The translations under genes were made by a program, and so were the position numbers. From contig JAFVUE010000001.1 in assembly GCA_017502845.1 (NCBI GenBank), forward strand, positions 1 through 58,044: DNA of 58,044 bases. The letters are read 5' to 3'. The notes under the pieces were generated by a model. That model had not been told where the DNA came from, did not search any database, and saw only the letters and a list, made by a program, of their open reading frames with translations. Of this stretch, positions 36,593 to 47,000 are shown one piece after another. Positions within the stretch are counted from its first letter, which is position 1. Each line of letters starts with the position of its first letter. This DNA is from Clostridia bacterium. GTDB taxonomy: Bacteria; Bacillota; Clostridia; UMGS1810.

Positions 36593-36864
36593 TTGCCCAA
36601 AGTTACAGGGCACTTTTAACAAAAATCTCAATATCTGTTGTAATGTATGACAAACTCACGGTTTTTCTATTGCAAAATCAGCCAAAATCATATAAAATGG
36701 TATCGTGAGGTGGACTATGTTTTTTTGCAGAAAACGCAGTTATTTTCAACTGTGAAAATCACTTGTTTTACCCCATCTCAACACTCTGCATTCTGCAGAA
36801 ATTTTACAATCGTTATTTAATGTTTAATATTAAATAAAAATATATTATTTTATGAGGTGACAAT
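36593..36864 (+). promoter_or_regulatory. Promoter and ~160-nt leader of the second repeat-domain gene
   Basis: The promoter is TTGCAA (36670-36675), 17 bases, TAAAAT (36693-36698). As upstream of the first gene, TTGCCCAAAGTTACAG lies 77 bases before the -35 element. The leader ends with TTTTACAATCG, an inverted repeat TTATTTAA/TTAAATAA and GAGGTGAC. The two upstream regions are clearly copies of one ancestor. Confidence 0.7.
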
Positions 36865-39570
36865 ATGAAAAGAACCAGAATTTTTTCACTCATTCTTCTC
36901 GTTGCAATGTTGTTTTCATTGTACACTCCGTCAGTAGTAATGGCAGACGCTGCCGTAGCTGCTTATGATGTAGTGGCTTTTGAATATTGCGACGGATCCG
37001 GCGATCCTATTGATGTTCTGTCGGCAAATGGCGTTGTTAAGGTAAACGCTACTATCAGAAACAATGTTGTTGATACAGCAGATGTAACCCTTATCCTTAT
37101 GGCGTATGATAACGGCAAACTTATCCGCCTTTCACAGGGTGTTGCATCTTTTGATAATGACGATGCTGTAGGAACAGAGATTCCCGTAACAGCTCAGTTC
37201 ACTCTTCCTGCTGATATTTCCAAAGTAAAGGTAATGACTTACTTCTGGGACAGTGCTCTCGGTATGGAACCCCTTGCTCCCGGTGGTGTATTTGATTCAG
37301 CAGATGCGTCAATCCTTTCTGCTAAAGTAGCAGGAGTAAGCGTTCCTGCATTTGATGCAAATAATTCTGCAACAGTAGCTCTTCCTGCAAGTGCATCCGA
37401 TGAACCGGCAGTTGAAGTAACCTGTGCAGACGTAACTACAACTGTTGTACCTACATATGCAGACGGTGTTATCACACTTACTGCCACAGCACATAACGGT
37501 ACAAGCAAAGTATATACAATCAATTACACTAAAGAAGCAGCAAAACTCACAAATGTTTCTTACACAAGTGATACTGTTTATGCCGAGGCAGATCTTAAAT
37601 TCTCTACTGTAAAGCCAAACTTTGACGCATCTCTTTTCTATGATGCGACTACAGAGGGCTATACAAAGACATTCAAAGATGTCTACGATGCATCACTTGC
37701 TACTCTGGATACAATCGTTACTCCCCATGTTGCAAACAGATATCCTTACTGGTTCTTGTTTGAAGTACCTGAAACATTTGTTGGTATGAATAATATCGTT
37801 GTTCCCTATAATAACGACACTGTTTATGCAGGTAACGACACAATCACATTCACAACCAATAAGAGCGTACGTTTCTACGTATCTTCTATAGACGGTTGGA
37901 AAGATGCTTCTGCAACCAATCTTGGTCCATTCACATTCAAACCCTCAAGAGGTGGCGATAGTGCTTCGGTTACTACATCTTATGCAGATATGAAATCCAC
38001 AGCAGAAGGTCAGCCATTTACTACAAATATTTATTCTTATGATGTGGCTGTTGCCGAGGGTGGTGCTCCAGTTACTGCAACTATTAAAGTTCGTAGTGCA
38101 GGCACATGGGCATTCCCCAATATCTACTACGAATTCATCGACAATAGCGAACTTGATACTCCTGTAGTTCCCGACCCCGATCCCACACCCGATCCGGATC
38201 CTACTCCTGATCCCGATCCTACTCCTGATCCCGATCCTACACCCGATCCTGAACCGGAGCCGGAACCCGATGATGGTGCTGAATTGACAAATGTATCTTA
38301 TGTAAGTGAGTCTACATATACTTTTGATGGTAGTGCCAATGCTCTGAAAACACAGACAGTAAGACCTAACCTTGATGCAGACCTTTTCCTTAATGAGGGA
38401 ACAGGCGAATACACAAAGACGATTTATGATGTTTATGAGGTAACTGCATATACAGGTCTTGATCAGTATGTAACATCTGTCGTTTCAAACAGATATCCCT
38501 ATTGGTTCTATATGAGTATGCCCGGGAAATTTGTTGGTATGACAGCACTCCTTGTTCCTTACACAAACCCCGATACAGTATATCCCGGAAATGACACAGT
38601 AACATTTACAACCAATAAGAGCGTACGTTTCTATGTATCATCTGATGCAAGTTGGGTTGACGAAAGCGGCGTTTTAGATGGAACTTATACATTTGATGAA
38701 CTCCGTCTTGGCGATAGTACTGCTCATACAACAGATTATGCAACAATGTTGTCAACTTCACAGGGTACTAACTACAGATTCTCCACGAATATGTATAAGT
38801 ACGAATTCATCCTTCCCGAAGGTCAGGAAACAATGACAGCAACTGTTAAAGTTAAGAGTGCTGGTACATGGGATTTCCCCCATATCTTCTATGAGTTCAT
38901 AGACACTCCTGCTGACGAAGAGGAAGAAGTAAATACACCTGCTAATGTTACTGCTGTAACATATACAGAAGATGACTCTACAGCACATTCCGGTGATGCA
39001 ATCAAAATCATAGATGTTGTAGCTGAACCTGATCCTGCTGATTTCTATGATGAGGCAACAAGCACATATAGCAAATCAATGGGAACAGTACACGGCATTT
39101 CAACTCTTACTGACCTTGCAAATGTTGTAACACCAATCGTTTCAAACAGATATCCCTATTGGTTCTATATGGATATGCCCGAGAAATTTGTTGGTATGAA
39201 AGCAATTATCGTTCCATACACAAACCCTGGTACTGTTTATGCAGGCGATGATACAGTTACTCTGACAACAGATAAGGACATCAGAGTATATGTTTCATCC
39301 ACATCAGGACATATTGATGAAAGTGCTACACTTGATGGCGAGTATACATTTGCTTATACTTCCGTTGGCGATTCCGCATCACTTACAAGTGCTTTTTCAG
39401 CTTTGCAGGAGGCAGCGGCGAATAAAGTGTTTACAACAAATATTTATTCTTACGACATCACAGTTCCCGAAGGAGAGACAACAGCAACAGCTACTATTAA
39501 AGTTCGCGGTGCGGGTACATGGTTCTTCCCCCAGATTTTCTTTGAGGAAATCGAAACTGTAGTTGAATAA
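36865..39570 (+). CDS. Secreted protein with three copies of the YPYWF domain
   Basis: A 901-aa exported protein. After a signal peptide (about 1-28) come a beta domain and a cadherin-like sandwich (to about 225), then YPYWF domain copy 1 (228-430). A low-complexity Asp-Pro-Thr-Pro linker (about 433-472) follows, then copy 2 (474-690) and copy 3 (695-901). Copies 2 and 3 are very close in protein and DNA to the two copies in the preceding gene, while copy 1 is more distant. So the N-terminal part matches the preceding protein's N-terminus and the C-terminal pair was probably added by duplication. It may be the first gene of a unit running to 53986, since later gaps are all under 85 bases. The function is unknown. 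Confidence 0.75.
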   Translation: MKRTRIFSLILLVAMLFSLYTPSVVMADAAVAAYDVVAFEYCDGSGDPIDVLSANGVVKVNATIRNNVVDTADVTLILMAYDNGKLIRLSQGVASFDNDDAVGTEIPVTAQFTLPADISKVKVMTYFWDSALGMEPLAPGGVFDSADASILSAKVAGVSVPAFDANNSATVALPASASDEPAVEVTCADVTTTVVPTYADGVITLTATAHNGTSKVYTINYTKEAAKLTNVSYTSDTVYAEADLKFSTVKPNFDASLFYDATTEGYTKTFKDVYDASLATLDTIVTPHVANRYPYWFLFEVPETFVGMNNIVVPYNNDTVYAGNDTITFTTNKSVRFYVSSIDGWKDASATNLGPFTFKPSRGGDSASVTTSYADMKSTAEGQPFTTNIYSYDVAVAEGGAPVTATIKVRSAGTWAFPNIYYEFIDNSELDTPVVPDPDPTPDPDPTPDPDPTPDPDPTPDPEPEPEPDDGAELTNVSYVSESTYTFDGSANALKTQTVRPNLDADLFLNEGTGEYTKTIYDVYEVTAYTGLDQYVTSVVSNRYPYWFYMSMPGKFVGMTALLVPYTNPDTVYPGNDTVTFTTNKSVRFYVSSDASWVDESGVLDGTYTFDELRLGDSTAHTTDYATMLSTSQGTNYRFSTNMYKYEFILPEGQETMTATVKVKSAGTWDFPHIFYEFIDTPADEEEEVNTPANVTAVTYTEDDSTAHSGDAIKIIDVVAEPDPADFYDEATSTYSKSMGTVHGISTLTDLANVVTPIVSNRYPYWFYMDMPEKFVGMKAIIVPYTNPGTVYAGDDTVTLTTDKDIRVYVSSTSGHIDESATLDGEYTFAYTSVGDSASLTSAFSALQEAAANKVFTTNIYSYDITVPEGETTATATIKVRGAGTWFFPQIFFEEIETVVE
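38166..38276 (+). repeat. Tandem Asp-Pro-Thr-Pro linker coding repeat
   Basis: An 18-base unit coding for DPTPDP repeats about five times with synonymous drift, then degenerates into EPEPEP. It encodes a stiff, extended linker between domain copies 1 and 2. Such Pro-Thr linkers are common between modules of clostridial cell-surface and cellulosomal proteins. Confidence 0.85.
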
Positions 39571-39634
39571 TTCAATATAAACCAAGTGGGAAAATCCCCG
39601 AATAACATAATCATTAGAAAGGCAGGTGCAAGAT

Positions 39635-42600
39635 ATGAAGAAATTACTTATTACTTTGGTATTCTCCGTAATACTTATATTTTCACTTGCCACCGTTGTT
39701 TCGGCCGATTCAATTGCTGTTGAAGCAGAGGATTTTAATATCACATCCGGTTTCTTTACCACATATTCAAATTCCAACGCTTCAAATGGCAAACATATCC
39801 GTGCAAATAATAACAACGCTTCTGATTCTATAAGAAACGAATCACATTTTACCCAGGTGGAAGCGGAGTATAAATTCTCCGTTTCCAATCCGGGTTTCCA
39901 TTCGGTTTATATCCGCATAGCAAACCCATCCGCCTACAATGGCGATTCCTGTTGGGTAACTCTTGACGGTGTTCTCTACGCCGTACACTTTGGTTCTGAT
40001 GACCTTAACTTTCGTTGGCAGAAGATAGTTATAACCAAGCTCACAGAGGGCGAACACACATTGCGTATTTACTGCCGTGAAGCAGGTGCGCAGATTGATA
40101 AATTCATCATAACCGGTAATCTGGCGTATCTGCCCACAGGTACAGGAACGCCACCTACGAGTGATGAGTACACCATCGACGATTTGCCAATCGGTGCCCC
40201 CGAGCAGAAACCACCTGCAAACGAGCACCCACGACTTCTTTTACGTGAGAGCGATATTCCCACAATCCGTGCTAATCTCACTCATCCACAGAACGAAGCG
40301 GCGTGGGAGAGAGTTCAGCAACTTGCTCAGAGCACCCGAAACGGAAATCAGGCAAGTTACAGCGCAGAACTTCTTGAGATAATGCAGGCAAAGGCGTTTA
40401 TGTATCTTATTGAGGGTGATGAGCAACGTGGAAGAGAAGCGGTTGATATTGTTCTCAACCATATGCGTAAATTCGCCGTGGCAAGTGGTTATGCAACCGA
40501 TGCTACAATGCGTTATACGGGACACTTCATATTTTCCACTGCTTGTGTATATGACTGGTGCTATGATCTGTTCACACCCGAGGAGCGAACTGAATATATC
40601 ACAAAGTGCGAAGAACTTGCAGTTCTGTATTTTGAGGGTGGATACCCCATAGTAGAACAACCCGGTGCAACAGGAAGCGCAGGTCATAGAGACGAGAACC
40701 CCCTGTTCAAGGATTTACTTGCGTTGGGTATCGCAACTTATGATGAAAAGCCATTTATCTACGAAAACGTAGCAGGTGTTCTTTACGAAAATTACTTTCC
40801 CTGGAGAAATATGGTTTATCCATCCGGTTGGAATCATCAGGGTGTACACACCTACGGAATATTCCGTACTGTATGGGAAGCGTTCTGTGCACAGATGCTT
40901 GATGTAATCGGTCAGCAGCCATTTACAGATGAGCAGAATGAATATGTTTATAAATATTTATATTTCCGTAGACCTGACGGCAGATATGTTATGGATGCGG
41001 ATGAAGCACCAAAATCGTTTACAAATACATTTCAGAATACAGACAGTGCACTTTACTTTATCATAGGAAACTTGTATGACGATTCTACACTTAAGTGGGC
41101 ATACTACCACGAAAGAGGAGATCTGGATTATACAAGCTTGGGTTATACAGCAGTCAATGCCCCTATGTATCTTGTTATGAATGACACTTCCGTAGGACTT
41201 GACAACACAAAAGATCTGCCCCTTACTCACTATTACGGTTCGCCTATTGGGGCAATGATAGCCCGTACTGATTGGGAAGAGGGTGCAGAATCTCCCACCG
41301 CAATTGCGGTTATGAAACCATTTGAAAATTACTTCGGCGGCCATATGCACCGTGAAGTCGGCTCATTCCAGTTCTATTATAAAGGAATGTTGGCACTTGA
41401 CTCTGGCGCTTACGAAGCCCCTGCTTATACTAAAGAAGACGGAACATCCGTTCCTGGTTCGGGCTGGGGAACAGGCCACTACATGAGTTACCTTTCCGCA
41501 CCGATTGCACATAATGTTTTAACTGTTTATGATGAGAGCAATCCTGCAGAAATTTCCTATGGCGGTCAGCGTATGGAAGAGGGAGGAAAATCCGCTCTCG
41601 GCACTCTTGCAGAATTCAAGGCGGGTTCTCATAAAACAGGTGAGATAATCGGTTATGATTACGGCCCCGATAAGCATACCCCCGAATTCAGTTATATCGA
41701 GGGCGACCTTACTGCAGGTTACAGATCGGACAGAGTTTCCGATTATTCCCGTTCATATATGTTCTTAAATCTTTTTGATGAAGATGTTCCTGCGGCACTT
41801 ATAGTATTCGACCGTATGACTTCCACCAATAAGAATTACAGAAAAGCATGGCTTCTCCATTCACAGGAGGAACCCGTTGTGGACGGAAACAATATTGTTA
41901 TCCACCGTACAGAGGGACATAATGACGGCAGAATGATAAACACAGTTCTTCTACCCGAAAACCCCGATATCACAAAAGTCGGCGGAGCGGGTTATGAGTA
42001 CTGGCTTGGTAATCAGAACGCAGAGATTTACCGTCAGCCCGTAGGGGACGAAAGCGGTACCTGGAGAATTGAGATAAGTCCCGAAACCAAAAGTACAAAG
42101 GATTATTTCCTCAATGTTATGCAAGTGAGCGATAACGATTCAACCGTTAAGCCATATAACGTAACATATAACGAACAGGGCTCATTCGTTGGTGTGTTCA
42201 TCTCCGACAGAGCCGTGTTTATGAAGAAAGACAAAGGCACAGTAAATACTGATTTCACCGTTACTGCAAATGGCAGCGGCGAAATCTCATACATAATAAC
42301 AAATCTTGCAGAGGGCAAGTGGACAGTTAAGAATTCCTCAGGGGCAACCGTTGCAACAGAAAATGTTGACGGCGACCACGGCGTACTCCGCTTTAGAGCA
42401 AACGCCGGAACATACACAGTTTCATTTGCATCTCAGTCAGGCATCAATCCCAAGACATTCAGTATCAAGGATGATGCACTTACAAAAGAATATACACCTG
42501 TAAGTGTGTATATAGACGATAACTACAACGGCAGAGGCATTGTGGTAGATGATGTTGTTATGATGGCGCTGGAGGATATTGCAAAACACTCCGGTTCTGC

Positions 42601-43978
42601 ATATAACATAACTTCAGATAGTTTTACTGCAACAGGTGTAAACGGTATTGTATCCGGTACAGTTGGAAGTGCTTCAGCCACAGTAAACGGCGAGGCAACG
42701 CAGTTTGCGGTTGCACCTGTAAATTATAATGGTACAATCTACGTTTCAATGAGCGACCTTGCAAGAGCATACGATTTCTCGTATGAATACGATGAACTCA
42801 CTTATATAATGCGCCTTGAATGTGTACCGAAGGCAAAGGTTGATGTAAAAGGCATCTCTGTTAATAACCTTGGTTGGTATAACGATGCGGGTAAGGAGAT
42901 AACATCGTTTACTCCCGGAGAGAATGTTACACTCAAAGCAGATGTTTCAAGGCACTTTGATATTAACGGTTCATCTGCCAAGGCAACACTTTATGCCGCA
43001 TTCTATAGTGGAAATCAACTTGTTGCACTTTCAAGTGATACGGAAACATTTGCAACCTACGGAAGCGTCGCTTCTTATGAAATGAAATTCAAGATCCCCG
43101 AAGATATTTCGCAGTGCAAACCCGTCCTGTTCTTCTGGAAAGACAAAACACTTGCACCTGTAGTATTAAGCGGTAATTCCCCGAAAGTTACGGGTGTTAC
43201 TGTAGGCGGTGTGAATATATCGGATTTTGATGCGGATGTTCTTACCTACGAGGTTGAATTACCGGAATACATTTCCGATACGCCCTATGTTGTATGCTAT
43301 AGTGATACAATAGGAGTTTCAGCAAAGGCAGAGTATGAAGAAGATAAAATTCTTCTCACAGTAAATAACTTTGCTGATGTTAAGACGTATACAATCAATA
43401 TCAAAAGAGCCGAGAAGAAACTTACTGTGGTATTTGATCCCAGCACTTCTTCGGAAGATGATATAATTACGCTTACCCAGGAATATGTAATGAAACAGCC
43501 GGACGTACGACTGGCAGACACTTCAAAGACACTTGCTCAGGCAATGGGTGATGATGCAGAAAACTTTGGCGAGTTTGCATCACTTGCGTATTACAACAGA
43601 AACTATATCTATTACGATAATGTTCCCGAGGAACTTGTCGGACTTAAGTATTACCCCACAGATTATTCGTTGCACAGATTCAACAGTTACAACACAATAA
43701 CTGTAACAACTCAGCAAGATGTCCGTTTGTACTTCTCATCAAGAGACAGTATCGTAAATAGCGGAGCACAGAAACTTACTCTTTCTGATCCCCTTACTAT
43801 GAGGAGAATGCTCAACACGGCAACCGTTATTGAAAATGCCGCATCTCACGAGATGACAGATAATATCTATTATATCGACCTGAGAGTTCCCATAGGGGAG
43901 ACAAGCGCTACAATAACGCTAAATACCTCTCATCCTGATTTCATTCCGGTTCTGTTTATGTACGAATATCTCAATTAA
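39635..43978 (+). CDS. Secreted heparinase II/III-like polysaccharide lyase with a C-terminal YPYWF module
   Basis: A 1447-aa exported enzyme. Signal peptide about 1-24, a carbohydrate-binding-like beta sandwich (about 26-170), then a heparinase II/III-type lyase: alpha/alpha barrel from HPRLLL (198), GWNHQGVHTYG with putative catalytic Asn400, His401 and Tyr407, and the beta domain motif HMHREVGSF (His570/His572) leading to LDSGAYE. Copper-amine-oxidase-like domain about 950-1065, then a beta domain, cadherin-like sandwich and divergent YPYWF domain (1068-1447), the same order as in the two preceding proteins. The family cuts uronic-acid polysaccharides (heparin, alginate, related glycans) by beta-elimination; the substrate is unknown. 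The start is ATG 39635, after AGGTG; the in-frame GTG at 39626 is part of that site. Confidence 0.8.
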   Translation: MKKLLITLVFSVILIFSLATVVSADSIAVEAEDFNITSGFFTTYSNSNASNGKHIRANNNNASDSIRNESHFTQVEAEYKFSVSNPGFHSVYIRIANPSAYNGDSCWVTLDGVLYAVHFGSDDLNFRWQKIVITKLTEGEHTLRIYCREAGAQIDKFIITGNLAYLPTGTGTPPTSDEYTIDDLPIGAPEQKPPANEHPRLLLRESDIPTIRANLTHPQNEAAWERVQQLAQSTRNGNQASYSAELLEIMQAKAFMYLIEGDEQRGREAVDIVLNHMRKFAVASGYATDATMRYTGHFIFSTACVYDWCYDLFTPEERTEYITKCEELAVLYFEGGYPIVEQPGATGSAGHRDENPLFKDLLALGIATYDEKPFIYENVAGVLYENYFPWRNMVYPSGWNHQGVHTYGIFRTVWEAFCAQMLDVIGQQPFTDEQNEYVYKYLYFRRPDGRYVMDADEAPKSFTNTFQNTDSALYFIIGNLYDDSTLKWAYYHERGDLDYTSLGYTAVNAPMYLVMNDTSVGLDNTKDLPLTHYYGSPIGAMIARTDWEEGAESPTAIAVMKPFENYFGGHMHREVGSFQFYYKGMLALDSGAYEAPAYTKEDGTSVPGSGWGTGHYMSYLSAPIAHNVLTVYDESNPAEISYGGQRMEEGGKSALGTLAEFKAGSHKTGEIIGYDYGPDKHTPEFSYIEGDLTAGYRSDRVSDYSRSYMFLNLFDEDVPAALIVFDRMTSTNKNYRKAWLLHSQEEPVVDGNNIVIHRTEGHNDGRMINTVLLPENPDITKVGGAGYEYWLGNQNAEIYRQPVGDESGTWRIEISPETKSTKDYFLNVMQVSDNDSTVKPYNVTYNEQGSFVGVFISDRAVFMKKDKGTVNTDFTVTANGSGEISYIITNLAEGKWTVKNSSGATVATENVDGDHGVLRFRANAGTYTVSFASQSGINPKTFSIKDDALTKEYTPVSVYIDDNYNGRGIVVDDVVMMALEDIAKHSGSAYNITSDSFTATGVNGIVSGTVGSASATVNGEATQFAVAPVNYNGTIYVSMSDLARAYDFSYEYDELTYIMRLECVPKAKVDVKGISVNNLGWYNDAGKEITSFTPGENVTLKADVSRHFDINGSSAKATLYAAFYSGNQLVALSSDTETFATYGSVASYEMKFKIPEDISQCKPVLFFWKDKTLAPVVLSGNSPKVTGVTVGGVNISDFDADVLTYEVELPEYISDTPYVVCYSDTIGVSAKAEYEEDKILLTVNNFADVKTYTINIKRAEKKLTVVFDPSTSSEDDIITLTQEYVMKQPDVRLADTSKTLAQAMGDDAENFGEFASLAYYNRNYIYYDNVPEELVGLKYYPTDYSLHRFNSYNTITVTTQQDVRLYFSSRDSIVNSGAQKLTLSDPLTMRRMLNTATVIENAASHEMTDNIYYIDLRVPIGETSATITLNTSHPDFIPVLFMYEYLN

Positions 43979-44010
43979 TATATTAACAGTATAAGTAAAG
44001 GAGAAATGTT

Positions 44011-47000
44011 ATGAAGAAAGTACTTGTAACACTTGTGTTTTCTCTGCTGCTGATGTTTGCCCTTGCAATAGGCGTATCAGCAGAAACCATTGCCATAGAG
44101 GCAGAGGATTTTGAGATACACGGTGGTTATACCATTCAGCAGAGCGAACAATCCTCCGGAGGAAAGTGCATTGTCGCTAATATTACAAATGCAATAGTGG
44201 CAAGAAACCCCGCCGACTTCGGTGGAGAAAACGCTATTGCAAAGGTAACATTTAATGAAACGGCAAACTATTCTATGTATGTGCGAGTAGCAAACCCCGC
44301 AGCATACAACGGCGACTCGCTGTTCTTCGTGCATGATGATGTTGTGCATGAGTTTCACTTCGGTGTTGACCATCTTGATTTCTACTGGAAAAAAGTTGGC
44401 GTAGCGAAATTTACCGCAGGTGAGCATACAATCCGAATCTATGCCCGTGAACAGGGTGGTATGGTAGATAAAGTTATTATCACAAGCGATCCGTTCTTCA
44501 CACCCGAGGGTGTGGGCGAACTTCCCGAGAGAAATTCTATTCTCTTCCATAACGGAGAGGGCGATGTAAGATCTCCTCTTCCGGCGGTAGTTCCTCCCGA
44601 TGAACATCCACGACTCCTTGTCCGTGCAAGTGATCTTCCCCGTATCAGAGAAACTCTCACACACCCCCAGAATATAGCGGCTTATGAGAGAACTCTTGAA
44701 AAAGCAAAATCAACCAATAGAGGCGATCAGGCATCTTATAGCACAGATCTTCTTGAAGAGATGCAGGCAAAAGCATTCCTCTACCTTGTAGAGGGCGATG
44801 TGGAAATGGGTAAACAGGCAGTCGAAATGGTTATGAACCATATCCAGAAAGTACAGATTGCTACAACATTCGCATCTGACTCAACAATGAGAAGTGCAGG
44901 TCATGTTGTATTCTCAACCGCTTGTGTATATGACTGGTGTTATGACCTGTTCACACCTGAACAGAGACAGATTTATATTCAGAGTTGTTCAGACCTTATC
45001 ACATTGAACTTCGAGGGTGGTTTCCCCAACGTAGAAAAACAGGATGTGCCCACAACAGCAGGACACAGCGTTGAGAACCCGTACTATAAAGACCAGTTGG
45101 CATTTGCAATAGCAGTTTATGATGAGGATCCTTTCTATTATAATAACCTTGTTGGTGTTCTCAACATGAACTACTTCCCCTTACTTAACTGGTACTATCC
45201 CTCACACTGGATGACACAGGGTGTATCAACCTATGGTGACTTCCGTTCTGTATGGGAACTCTTCTGTGCATATATGCTGGACACTCTCGGACAGAAACCC
45301 TTCATCGACGAAGGTCCTCACTATACACTTTATAAGTCAATCTACTGGCGCCGTCCTGACGGACACTTCTTTACAGACTCTGATGAAACAAGAAAAGTAT
45401 TTGACGGTACATATGTAAAGAACGCACATATGAACTACCTTGTGGCAGGTAATATGTACAGAGACCCCGTTCTTAAATGGCAGTATTTTAAGAATAAAGC
45501 AGATACTGATTATGTAAGTACAGGAATTACTTCACTTACAGCGCCTATGTATCTTCTTATGAACGATACAACAGTAGAGCTTGATAACAGAGCAGTACTT
45601 CCCCTTACGAAATATTATCCCTCTCCCGTGGGTAATATGATAGCACGTACAAGTTGGGATGAGGACTATGATTCCAGAGCAATGATGGTTTCTATGAAAC
45701 CACAGGAAACATACTTCTCACAGCATACACACGTAGAGGTTGGTAACTTTACTGTATATTACAAAGGTATGCTTGCTCTTGACTCCGGTTCATACGAAGC
45801 ACCTGCATATACAAAAGAAGACGGAACAGCCGTTGCAAGTTCAGTTTGGGGTAGCGGACATTATATGAATTACCTTACACAGCCCGTTGCTCACAATGTA
45901 ATGCTCGTATACGATCCTACAAATCCCTCCGAGATAAGATCGGGTGGACAGAGAATGCAACCCGGTGCATATAACTCAATCAAAACATACTCATCGTTTA
46001 TGAACGGCTCTAATAATACAGGCAAAAACCTTGCTTACGATTACGGCCCGGATAAACAGGCACCTGAATACAGTTACCTTGAGGGCGATATCACAGCCGG
46101 TTATAAACCCGAGAGAGTTAAGGACTACACTCGTTCTTATATGTTCTTAAACCTCTTCGACGATGAGATTCCTGGTGCATTTATAGTATTCGACAGAATC
46201 AAATCAGCCGATCCCGCACTTGAAAAGGCATGGCTTCTCCACTCCATGGAAGAGCCAAAAGTAGACGGCAATATTATTACAATTGATAATACTTCACTTC
46301 ACAATAACGGCCGTCTTACCAATACAATTCTTGCACCCTCTGATTTTAAGGTAGAGAAAGTCGGTGGTCCCGGTAAAGAGTTCTGGGATGGCACAGCCAA
46401 CCTTGAGATTTACCGTCAGCCCATAGGCGATGAAGCCGGAGACTGGCGTGTAGAGATTCATACAGAGGGTAAGAGAGAACAGGATTACTTCCTTAATGTA
46501 ATTCAGGCAAGTGATGCTGACGACAACATTAAACACCACGAAGTTACTTCAAACGAGCAGGGCGAATTTGTAGCAGTATTCGTTGCTGACCGTGCAGTAT
46601 TTATGAAGAAAGACCGTGGCAGCGTATACAGAGATTTCACAGTAACTGCAGAGGGCGAGGGCGATATTTCCTATATCATCACAAACCTTGCAGAGGGCAG
46701 ATGGACTGTTAAGGATTCAGAGGGCAATGTTGTTTATGCCGAAGATGTTTCCGGAGAGCACACAGTATTGCGCTTCCGTGCAAAAGCAGGTACATATAAT
46801 GTATCCTGGGAATACAAACTCGGTATTGAATCAAAAGTGTTTAACGTTTTAGCCGATGCTAAACGCCTTGATTACACTCCTGTAGATGTATTCTTAAACG
46901 ATAAGCACTATACAGACAGAGGCCGTCTTGAAGATGGCGTGATAATGCTTTCTCTTGATTCACTTGCAAAGAATACAAACCGCACAACATTTACAGTTGA

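Noticed and set aside
38166-38276. Short regular repeats resembling a CRISPR array
   Set aside because: The 18-base period is in frame and codes for a Pro-Thr linker inside a long gene; there are no spacers.
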